Origin: Opitutia bacterium UBA977
Lineage (GTDB): Bacteria; Verrucomicrobiota; Verrucomicrobiia; Opitutales; Coraliomargaritaceae
NCBI GenBank assembly: GCA_002292345.1
Contig: DBBT01000139.1
Location: 2,806 to 22,301 of the forward strand
Direction: 5' to 3'
DNA: 19,496 nt
Shown here piece by piece: positions 1 to 7,036 of this stretch. Each line of letters starts with the position of its first letter. Positions within the stretch are counted from its first letter, which is position 1. The translations under genes and the position numbers were made by a program. The notes below the pieces were generated by a model. That model did no database searches. It was given only the letters and a program-made list of their open reading frames with translations, and was not told the DNA's origin.

Positions 1-19
1 CAAATGTGACTTAAGCTGC

Positions 20-112
20 CCAGAGGGCACCCGCTACAGTCATCCTACGCTGCGCTGCGGACGGGCCTTCGCCCCGCCATCTCCGTGCTGTCGCACTACG
101 TCTGCCCTTTGG
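20..112 (+). other. Structured GC-rich segment before a terminator; possible ncRNA or repeat element
   Basis: The arms at 20-29 and 103-112 can form a 10-bp helix with one G-U pair. It encloses smaller hairpins, for example GGGC-CTTC-GCCC near 64-75 and GTGC-TGTC-GCAC near 85-96. A competing local hairpin (TGCCC-AGA-GGGCA, 17-29) also exists, so the fold is uncertain. The segment lies just upstream of a strong plus-strand terminator, and no convincing plus-strand gene reads into it. Reading frame 2 is open from 2 to 141 but shows nothing I recognise. It may be the 3' UTR of a gene left of the window, a small RNA, or a dispersed repeat. Confidence 0.3.
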
Positions 113-130
113 CACCATTTTGAAAACATT

Positions 131-159
131 AACCTCTCGTGAACACGGGAGGTTTTTTT
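131..159 (+). terminator. Intrinsic (Rho-independent) terminator
   Basis: AACCTCTCGTG pairs with CACGGGAGGTT (one G-U pair, tight loop) and is followed directly by seven T residues. The T-tract lies on the plus strand, so it ends transcription coming from the left. Readings from rnd on the minus strand would meet only a weak, interrupted T-stretch past the hairpin. Confidence 0.85.
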
Positions 160-417
160 GTGCCGGCATGTCGCTTCTACCTTGCGCGTTGCTACCGTGC
201 CAGACGCACACGCGCTTCCGCACTGATGATCTCTGCAAAACGACTCTGACGGATGGCCATCAAAGACGATCCCCACTACCGATTGTGCGATATCTACACC
301 GAAGGCCCGCGCAATTTAATCCTGGCATAAAGCCAGTCACTACACAAAAGCCCACATAATCGCAGTCCCGCAGCTCTCAAACACGCAGCTCTCAGCTCTC
401 CTGCCTCAGCTCTCTTC
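160..417. other. Intergenic stretch without a recognisable gene
   Basis: This lies between the plus-strand terminator and the rnd stop codon. A 25-codon plus-strand frame (253-330, ATG to TAA) reads like protein but has an in-frame stop just upstream, no ribosome binding site and no recognised similarity, so I do not call it a gene. The right part contains a short CAGCTCTC repeat, listed separately. I see no terminator for rnd here. Confidence 0.5.
371..414. repeat. Four copies of the octamer CAGCTCTC just past the rnd stop codon
   Basis: Exact copies lie at 371-378, 386-393, 393-400 and 407-414, so spacing is 15, 7 and 14 bases. On the minus strand the tract is purine-rich (GAGAGCTG) and begins four bases beyond the rnd stop. 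It may be slippage-derived or a purine-rich 3' UTR element. No function is known to me. Confidence 0.6.
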
Positions 418-1581
418 TCAGTCGACCAACTCCGGAAGCTTCGTCTCGGTATTAATCGCAATACGACCTTCGCCGTTGAGCACCCGCAAGAGGCGGGTGC
501 CGATAAAATCGGCACGCCAAGTACGCAGCATCCGGTGACGTTCAGGGTCGGCGACTTCGGCTTCGAGGACAAATGCGGTGACGTCGGCACGGTTGCCAAT
601 CAGCGGCGGATCAATATCCGCCGCCAAGCAAATACCTTTAATTAATGCCAATGTCAGATCGACGCGCGATTCGTAACCGTCATCAGGAGAAGGTCCCTTA
701 TGCCGACCGTTGGGCAATTCAGGCAGGTCACCCGAGATGCCACGTTCAATCGCCGCCCAAATCTTCGAGCGATTGCGCTCAAGTGCCCGCTCTGTGAGTC
801 CACGGCTGGGCTGAATCGCTTCAGCGGATTTCGGTGGGCGCTTCATCAAAGAGATGATCGCATCGTCGGATAAAATAAAGTTACGCGGCAAGTTGCGTTG
901 CCGGGCCTTGAGCTCGCGCCAAGAGCCAAGCGCACGCACGATATTACGCTGTTGATTAGTCAGCGAACCGCTGCCCCGCACACGCGGCATATCGGCCTCA
1001 GGGTCGAATTCTTGATAGAGATCTTCGTTCTCGTAATACTTCATCTCGTCAATGATCCACTGCTTGCGACCGAGGGCCTCGGCCTTGTCCATTATTTTCT
1101 CCATCAGACGAGTCGAATAGCGCACGTCGTCTTCAGCATATTCCATCTGCTTGTCAGTGAGCGGACGTGCGACCCAGTTGGAGCGCGTCTCAGATTTGTC
1201 TAAGCGCACTTTCATTAGGGTCTTGAGCAGTTCACTGAGCGAGATCGTCGATGAAAGACCAACAAAACCTGATGAACGCTGCGTATCGAAAATATTCTTC
1301 GGGCAGGCACCACAGGCGCGTTTGAGGATAGTGAGGTCCTGCTGCGCATCGTGCAGTATCTTAACCGTATTGGGGTCTGCCATCAGCGTGGCAAAGGACG
1401 ACCAGTCTTCGATCGCTGGAGCGTCGATCAGCTCACAATGGCCGTCGGGATAACCGATTTGCACGAGGCCAAGGGTTGGATAATAGGTGCGATCCCACAC
1501 AAATTCAGTATCGATGCCGACTGCTCCAGCCGTTTGGGCGGCCTGTACTGCATCTGCAAGGGCTTCTGTCGTCGTAATCAT
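418..1581 (-). CDS. rnd: Ribonuclease D (3'-5' exoribonuclease)
   Basis: RNase D trims the 3' ends of tRNA and other small RNAs in the cytoplasm. The 387-residue product is close to the usual family length. The DEDDy exonuclease domain fills roughly residues 1-180. Asp24 and Glu26 lie in the DTEF motif (Exo I), Asp82 in HDAQQD (Exo II), and Tyr148 and Asp152 in YAEDD (Exo III), so the metal-binding and catalytic set is complete. An HRDC-type nucleic-acid-binding region follows at about residues 207-290, including RELKARQRNLPRNFILSD, and a further C-terminal region completes the protein. The ATG start is the only sensible one and has no Shine-Dalgarno sequence. The gene stands alone and diverges from the ABC operon. 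Confidence 0.93.
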   Translation of the reverse strand: MITTTEALADAVQAAQTAGAVGIDTEFVWDRTYYPTLGLVQIGYPDGHCELIDAPAIEDWSSFATLMADPNTVKILHDAQQDLTILKRACGACPKNIFDTQRSSGFVGLSSTISLSELLKTLMKVRLDKSETRSNWVARPLTDKQMEYAEDDVRYSTRLMEKIMDKAEALGRKQWIIDEMKYYENEDLYQEFDPEADMPRVRGSGSLTNQQRNIVRALGSWRELKARQRNLPRNFILSDDAIISLMKRPPKSAEAIQPSRGLTERALERNRSKIWAAIERGISGDLPELPNGRHKGPSPDDGYESRVDLTLALIKGICLAADIDPPLIGNRADVTAFVLEAEVADPERHRMLRTWRADFIGTRLLRVLNGEGRIAINTETKLPELVD

Positions 1582-1604
1582 CTGGTAACAAAGTCACTAA
1601 AACC

Positions 1605-1643
1605 AACACCATTGGAAAGCAGAATCTTAACCGGAATGGTGTT
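1605..1643. promoter_or_regulatory. Perfect 9-bp inverted repeat in the divergent rnd/ABC promoter region
   Basis: AACACCATT (1605-1613) and AATGGTGTT (1635-1643) are exact reverse complements, 21 bases apart. An inner GG/CC pair could extend the helix past a two-base bulge. It may be an operator dyad or a leader stem-loop of the rnd transcript. No -35/-10 pair next to it was convincing. Confidence 0.45.
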
Positions 1644-1646
1644 ATT

Positions 1647-1660
1647 CACCCTTAAGAGTG
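1647..1660. promoter_or_regulatory. Near-palindromic 14-mer, candidate operator
   Basis: CACCCTTAAGAGTG is symmetric about CTTAAG except for one mismatched pair. It sits three bases past the longer inverted repeat, between two divergent genes, where a regulator of either gene could bind. No regulator is encoded in the window. Confidence 0.35.
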
Positions 1661-1762
1661 TAAAAATACCCCTCACTAGCCTTGATGCCGCCGCAACTTT
1701 CGTTCAAACCTACTTATTTGCACCAACAACTTTCCTGATTCCGTAGCGACCTATCAACATAA

Positions 1763-2773
1763 ATGGAGACTATTCCCAGCATACGCGTTGAAAATCTTAC
1801 CCGTCAGTTCGGCGGGATCACTGCGATTCAGAACGTAAGCTTCACCGTCAACCGCGGTGAAATCGTCGGCTTCCTCGGCCCCAATGGCGCAGGCAAGAGC
1901 ACGACGATGCGAATCTTGTCCGGAATCATGCCGGCAACATCTGGCTCGGCATGGGTTAGTGGCGTCGCCGTCGCGCAGGATCCACACTTGGTGAAACAGC
2001 GGATTGGCTACATGCCGGAAAACAATCCACTGCCAGATGACATGCGCGTGATCGAGTATCTACGCTTCCGTGCCCGACTCAAAGGCGTCTCAAGCAAAAA
2101 GTTGCGCGACACAGTGCAAGAGGTGATGGAGACCTGCGATCTTGCCCGCACGGCTCGCCGCAAGATCATCGGTACACTCTCAAAGGGCTTTCGACAGCGC
2201 GTGGGTATTGCCGATGCACTGCTCGGCAACCCAGAGGTGATTATTATGGACGAGCCGACGATCGGCCTCGATCCGCATCAAATCCAAGGTATCCGTAAAC
2301 TGATTAATAATCTGCGCGGGCGCTTAACCGTGGTGCTATCGAGCCACATCCTACCGGAAATCGAACGCTCTTGTGATCGCGTTATTATCATCAACCGCGG
2401 CCGCATCGTCGCCAGCGGTACCAGCGACAGCCTGCGACAGGAATTTCTACCGGGCAATCGCTTCGAGCTGCAAGTCGTAGGCAGTGAGCGCAGCGTGACC
2501 GAAGCGTTAAATGCCAAGGGCTTTGAAATCGAGATTTTGCAAAGCGAAACTCTTAAGGACAATATTCTGAACCTCACTGTACGTGTCGAAGGCAGTGGCG
2601 AGCTCGGCCCGCAACTCATCGCCGCACTCAACGATTCAGCAAACTGCACATTGCGCAGCCTAGCCCCACGCGTACCAAACTTGGAAGAAATCTTCCTTGC
2701 TGCGACCAAGCGTTCTTGGGAAGAAACCATCGACAGCTCCAAAGCCAAGCCGATAGCCATCGCTCAGTCCTAG
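1763..2773 (+). CDS. ABC transporter ATP-binding protein, GldA-like
   Basis: This is the cytoplasmic ATPase subunit that should drive the permease encoded next to it. The 336-residue product has Walker A GPNGAGKST (39-47), a Q-loop-region motif YMPENNPL (83-90) typical of GldA and related ABC-2 ATPases (Glu in place of the usual Gln), signature LSKGFRQ (139-145), Walker B VIIMDE (159-164, catalytic Glu164), D-loop GLDP and H-loop His195. About 110 C-terminal residues follow the ATPase core, as in ABC-2 exporters. It is the first gene of a five-gene operon, 18 bases before the permease. The ATG has no Shine-Dalgarno sequence. The substrate cannot be told from this subunit. Confidence 0.93.
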   Translation: METIPSIRVENLTRQFGGITAIQNVSFTVNRGEIVGFLGPNGAGKSTTMRILSGIMPATSGSAWVSGVAVAQDPHLVKQRIGYMPENNPLPDDMRVIEYLRFRARLKGVSSKKLRDTVQEVMETCDLARTARRKIIGTLSKGFRQRVGIADALLGNPEVIIMDEPTIGLDPHQIQGIRKLINNLRGRLTVVLSSHILPEIERSCDRVIIINRGRIVASGTSDSLRQEFLPGNRFELQVVGSERSVTEALNAKGFEIEILQSETLKDNILNLTVRVEGSGELGPQLIAALNDSANCTLRSLAPRVPNLEEIFLAATKRSWEETIDSSKAKPIAIAQS

Positions 2774-2791
2774 GCATTTACTAATTTCACC

Positions 2792-3556
2792 ATGCGTAAC
2801 TTCTTTATCCTGCTCAAACACGAGCTTCGAATGCTGCTGATCAGCCCGCCGACCTACATCGCCGCGGTGCTTTTTCTTGGTTTAATGGGATTCCTCTACT
2901 GGGCCATCTTACGCGGAATGGTTAACTCGCCCGAAGAAAGCCTTCCAATCGTGCAGTTCCTAAGTATTTTCTGGATTCCAGTATTCTTTGTAGTACCGCT
3001 CCTGACCATGCGCAGCATTGCGGGCGAACGCACCACGGGCACACTGGATACTCTGATGACGACGCCCACCTCGCGTGTGGCCGTGATTCTGAGTAAATTC
3101 ACCGGCGCATACATCTTTTACATGCTCTTATGGCTCGCGACGCTCAGCTTCCCATTGCTTGCGGCTAAGTTTTTTCCGAGCGCAGCACTTAGCGGCAGCC
3201 TGCTGGAACCTGCCCCCATTATTGGCGGCTTCACATTCCTAGCACTCAGCGGCATACTATTTATCTCCATCGGCATCTTCGCCAGTAGCATCACTCGCAG
3301 TCAATTGGTTGCCGGCATGCTCAGCTTCACGACTCTGTTTGTCGTCATTATCGGCGGACAACAACTCGGTAATATCGCCGAGGGCGGCGCCGATCTCTCT
3401 TTCTGGATGTCCGAAATGGTCAGCTACTTGCAAATCTTCCAACATCTTGACGATTTCTCACGTGGTGTGATTGATACACGTCCCTTCTTTTATTATACCA
3501 GCACAGGTGTGCTCCTGCTAGGATTGTCCACCCTTGTGATCGAAGCGAAAGCCTGA
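2792..3556 (+). CDS. ABC-2 type permease, GldF-like
   Basis: This is the inner-membrane subunit of the ABC system, 254 residues. About six membrane segments are visible, near residues 21-40, 53-72, 103-125, 142-166, 171-189 and 232-250. The loop after segment 2, TMRSIAGERTTGTLDTLMTTP (72-92), is the conserved coupling region of the ABC-2/GldF family, and the late motif HLDDFSRGVID (218-228) is also typical. Its stop codon overlaps the next start by one base (TGATG), which indicates translational coupling with the GldG-like protein. The start has no Shine-Dalgarno sequence. In Bacteroidota, GldF works with GldA and GldG. Here no other gliding genes are seen, so a motility role should not be assumed. 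Confidence 0.92.
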   Translation: MRNFFILLKHELRMLLISPPTYIAAVLFLGLMGFLYWAILRGMVNSPEESLPIVQFLSIFWIPVFFVVPLLTMRSIAGERTTGTLDTLMTTPTSRVAVILSKFTGAYIFYMLLWLATLSFPLLAAKFFPSAALSGSLLEPAPIIGGFTFLALSGILFISIGIFASSITRSQLVAGMLSFTTLFVVIIGGQQLGNIAEGGADLSFWMSEMVSYLQIFQHLDDFSRGVIDTRPFFYYTSTGVLLLGLSTLVIEAKA

Positions 3557-5037
3557 TGAAACCCAGCCGATTTAACGAATTCCGCTTTGCTCGCCGCTTC
3601 CGCACCGCCAACCGTGCGGTGCAGATATTACTGAGCCTGAGCCTTATAATCGCCCTGAATTATATCTCAGCGAATTACTTTAAACGTATCGATCTGACGA
3701 AATCAGGCGCCTACACGCTCGCCCCCGAGTCGAAGGCCTACATCCGCGAGCTCCAGGAGCCAGTGGAAATCATCGTCACCATCCCGAAAGAGACGGACGA
3801 TGATGCCCTCGACATCATTCGAGATGATCTGAACAAACTTCTGCGCGAATACGAATTCGCCGGGCTGCGCGACGGCAAAGCCTTCATCACTGTCGAATTC
3901 GTCGACATCTATCGCCAGCGCAAACGTGCCCAAGAGCTCGCGACCAAATACAATCTGACTAAAGAGAATGCGATAATCATCGCGTCCGGCGACAAAGTGC
4001 GAGAGATCAGTCAAGTCGGCCTCTACGAATATGATAATGGCAAGACCCGCGGCTTTAGAGGCGAGCAAATCTTTACCTCCGCCATCCTCGGCGTCTCCTC
4101 AAAGAAACCAGAAAAAATCTATTTTCTAGTCGGACACGGCGAGATGCGCCTCGACGACGTGGATGCTCTGCGCGGCCTCTCCCAGCTGGAAAGCTTCTTG
4201 CGCGAACGCAATTTCGAGCTGGCAACACTGGACTTAGCGATTGACGCAACTGTGCCCGAAGATGCCTCAATGCTAGTCGTGCCCTCTCCACAAGCCAGCC
4301 TACAGCCAGAAGAAATCGAAAAATTGCGCCGCTATATGGACGCCCGCGACGGTCGCATGATCATACTGATCGACCCAGGTCGTCGCCACGGGATGGATGA
4401 ACTTCTCTACGATTGGGGCGTGCTGGCCGAAGACACCGTCGTCATTGACACTGGCACAGACTTTCGTGCCCAGGGCGGCGACTTGATCATACGTCGATTC
4501 GCCGAACACCCAATCACGCAACTGCTCATTGACTACCAAATCACAGCACTCTTCGGGCAACCCCGCTCCGTGCGCGTCGATCCATCATCTGCCAATAACA
4601 GCCGCCTACAAGTATATCAACTCATCGGCACCTCCGAGCAGAGCTGGGCAGAACGAGACTACCGCACGCAAAACCCAGCGGCATTTGATGCTCAAAGAGA
4701 TCAAAAAGGCCCGGTCAGCATCGCCACGGTATCCGCTAGAAATTCTGGCACTGAACTCGGCATAACAATTCCGGGTGGCCGCATGGTCGTGTTCGGCAAC
4801 TCCGACTTCATCGCCAACAACCGCCTGCGCGCATTTGGGAACCACACCTTATTGATCAATTCGATCAACTGGTCACTCGACCGAACCAATCTACTTAACA
4901 TTCCAACACGCCAACTAGAAAGTTATCAAATCGTAATGAGCGAAAGCGACTTGCAGCGCATGCTCACCTATTTTGCTGGTATTCCTATTATCACCGCTTT
5001 TTTCGGACTTCTCGTAGTTCTCATTCGACGCCACTAA
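3556..5037 (+). CDS. GldG-like ABC transporter auxiliary protein
   Basis: This is a membrane-anchored, largely periplasmic partner of the ABC transporter, 493 residues. A membrane segment lies at about residues 21-41 and a second at about 471-490, so the large middle part should face the periplasm. Family hallmarks are the early DLTKSGAYTLAPES stretch (46-59), FRGEQIFTSAILGV (167-180), the following IYFLVGHGE (188-196), and a DPGRRHGMDELL segment near 273-284. The size matches the ABC-type uncharacterised transport/GldG family. The start overlaps the permease stop by one base, and the DUF4340 gene starts five bases after its stop. The biochemical role of this family outside gliding bacteria is not established. 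Confidence 0.88.
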   Translation: MKPSRFNEFRFARRFRTANRAVQILLSLSLIIALNYISANYFKRIDLTKSGAYTLAPESKAYIRELQEPVEIIVTIPKETDDDALDIIRDDLNKLLREYEFAGLRDGKAFITVEFVDIYRQRKRAQELATKYNLTKENAIIIASGDKVREISQVGLYEYDNGKTRGFRGEQIFTSAILGVSSKKPEKIYFLVGHGEMRLDDVDALRGLSQLESFLRERNFELATLDLAIDATVPEDASMLVVPSPQASLQPEEIEKLRRYMDARDGRMIILIDPGRRHGMDELLYDWGVLAEDTVVIDTGTDFRAQGGDLIIRRFAEHPITQLLIDYQITALFGQPRSVRVDPSSANNSRLQVYQLIGTSEQSWAERDYRTQNPAAFDAQRDQKGPVSIATVSARNSGTELGITIPGGRMVVFGNSDFIANNRLRAFGNHTLLINSINWSLDRTNLLNIPTRQLESYQIVMSESDLQRMLTYFAGIPIITAFFGLLVVLIRRH

Positions 5038-5042
5038 AACCG

Positions 5043-7013
5043 ATGCGATTCAAATTCACACTATTCCTACTCGCCCTCAACATTATCACTTTTGGGCTGA
5101 TCTTATCACTCAATAAAAAGACCGAGCAAGCCGGCTCACAAAGCGGCGGCCTTTCTGCAATGATCGGCCGCGAAGTCATCGAAGCCGACCGCATCGAACT
5201 CAACGGTAAAGGTCTCGATACGCCACGTATCCTCGAGCACGATGGCTCATCTTGGAAAATAACCGCGCCCATGCAATGGTCTGCAAACTACTTTGCGATC
5301 AACCGTATGCTCAACCAGCTACAGTTCCTCGAAGAAGAAGCATCCTTCTCCGTCGCCGAAATTAAACAAACCGGCCTGACCTTGGCAGACTACGGCCTCG
5401 ACGAGCCCCAGCTGCACCTCACGATCTCTCACCAAGACGAATCCATCGAGCTGAGCGTCGGCACAGCAACGGAAAACGCCACCAAATTCTATCTACTTGG
5501 ACCGAGTAAGAAAGACATTTTTGTCGTCAACAGCCAAGTGATTGAAAGCCTACTGGTCGATCTCGGCGATCTGCGCAACCGCGAGATCTTCAATATTCCA
5601 GTCTTTGAAATAGACGCACTCAGCCTGCAGATTCGCGCGCCAGAGGCAGTCGGCAATGCCGACTTCAGAGTTCGAGTCGCGCGGACCAACAACGGCTGGA
5701 TATTTGAGGCCCCTCTCACCGCCGAGGCTGATACCGCTCAAGTTGCTAACACTATCAATACCCTCACGGCTGCCAAAGTGGTTGAGTTTAAGGAGCAGGA
5801 GGCCAGCGATCCTATTCTGCAGGGCTTAGAAAACCCAACCATGCGCGTTACATTGCACGGCAACAAACGGCAACAAACACTACTAATCGGCAACAAAGTA
5901 CCCACCTCAACAGACGAGGAAACCTCCACCTATTTCGCACGAATTGAAGACAATCCGACAGTCTTCACCGTGGCAGCTGAACCGTTTGACAAGCTACGCG
6001 AAGCTCAAGAAGCACTGCGCGAACGTAGCTTCATGAGTTTCGACCCGACCGCGCTCACTTCGATTGATATATCCGAAGACGACCTCCAGATTCGTCTCCA
6101 GAAACTTGAAACTGGCAGTTGGCAAGTGATCAAAAGTACAGCCGAGACCGACATTCAGCCACATCACGCCGATCCCGAGATAATTGCTAAATTAATCGAT
6201 GATCTAAAAAACCTACGCGCCAGTAGTTTTGCAGTCGACTCGCCGACTCCGACTGACCTTGACCGTCTCGGCTTCAACACCCCACGGCGTAGCATTAAAC
6301 TATCGCTCGGCGACGAACAAACCACTCTTCGACTCGCTCATCCAGAAAGCGAAAACGAAAAACTCTACGCCCGCAGCGATAAAGCCGAATATATCTACAC
6401 CGTCGATCGACGATCGACACTGGATACTATACCGCTCAACGCAGCCTACTATCGCAAGCGCATACTAGAAACATTGCCTGAAGCCGCTAAAATCAAAAGT
6501 ATTAAACTAGAGAAGCTCGAGACGGGCGAGACTATCTTCTCGCATACACTTCAGGACGAAGACCTCATTTGGTTAAAAGCGCTCAGCGACACCGCTGAAG
6601 TAAAACAACAAGCAATCCTCACTCTGCTGGATGCCATTCGCCAATTTAAAGTAAAAACGTATTTGGTCGATGAATACCAAGATCCCTATTCGCTCGACAG
6701 CGAAACGACACGACCTTGGCTCTATCGACTCAGCGCAGATATCCTACTCCCTGGCGACGAAACAGACCGCAGTGACACACGCAGTTACGTATTTACCAAG
6801 CGCTTCTCAGGAACCGTCCAAGTCGGCGCATCCGAGCTGCACAATGTCATTTTCGAGATTCCGCAAATCACCCTTGATGCACTCTACACTCTGACCGATG
6901 ATATGCAGCCTCCTCCCGAAGCCTCGAATCAGGACATATCACGACAGAAGCCGATTCCGCCCGTTTCCAATCCAGTGCCTACCAGCGCAGTCGATACTAC
7001 GATCGCCCCGTAG
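5043..7013 (+). CDS. DUF4340 domain protein, membrane-anchored, with internal repeats
   Basis: The 656-residue protein has one N-terminal membrane segment (about residues 5-23) and a long periplasmic part. DUF4340 proteins regularly follow GldG-like genes, and no enzymatic role is known. A repeating unit is visible by eye: a W-x-(3-4)-P-like strand, a helix with spaced Leu, a G/L-x-x-P motif, then a strand ending in Y-A-R or F-Y. Anchor points are W71...GLDEP (118-122), W219...GLENP (261-265) and W360...GFNTP (410-414), with a possible fourth, degenerate unit from W510. The C-terminal 30 or so residues are Pro/Thr/Ser-rich and look disordered. It starts five bases after the GldG-like gene, with no Shine-Dalgarno sequence. 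Confidence 0.83.
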   Translation: MRFKFTLFLLALNIITFGLILSLNKKTEQAGSQSGGLSAMIGREVIEADRIELNGKGLDTPRILEHDGSSWKITAPMQWSANYFAINRMLNQLQFLEEEASFSVAEIKQTGLTLADYGLDEPQLHLTISHQDESIELSVGTATENATKFYLLGPSKKDIFVVNSQVIESLLVDLGDLRNREIFNIPVFEIDALSLQIRAPEAVGNADFRVRVARTNNGWIFEAPLTAEADTAQVANTINTLTAAKVVEFKEQEASDPILQGLENPTMRVTLHGNKRQQTLLIGNKVPTSTDEETSTYFARIEDNPTVFTVAAEPFDKLREAQEALRERSFMSFDPTALTSIDISEDDLQIRLQKLETGSWQVIKSTAETDIQPHHADPEIIAKLIDDLKNLRASSFAVDSPTPTDLDRLGFNTPRRSIKLSLGDEQTTLRLAHPESENEKLYARSDKAEYIYTVDRRSTLDTIPLNAAYYRKRILETLPEAAKIKSIKLEKLETGETIFSHTLQDEDLIWLKALSDTAEVKQQAILTLLDAIRQFKVKTYLVDEYQDPYSLDSETTRPWLYRLSADILLPGDETDRSDTRSYVFTKRFSGTVQVGASELHNVIFEIPQITLDALYTLTDDMQPPPEASNQDISRQKPIPPVSNPVPTSAVDTTIAP

Positions 7014-7036
7014 CCCACCACCCGGAACAGGTTGTC

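Noticed and set aside
294-599. Minus-strand frame of 101 codons overlapping the 3' end of rnd
   Set aside because: It overlaps the well-supported rnd C-terminus in another frame, has Ser/Pro/Arg-rich composition typical of shadow frames, and matches no motif I know.
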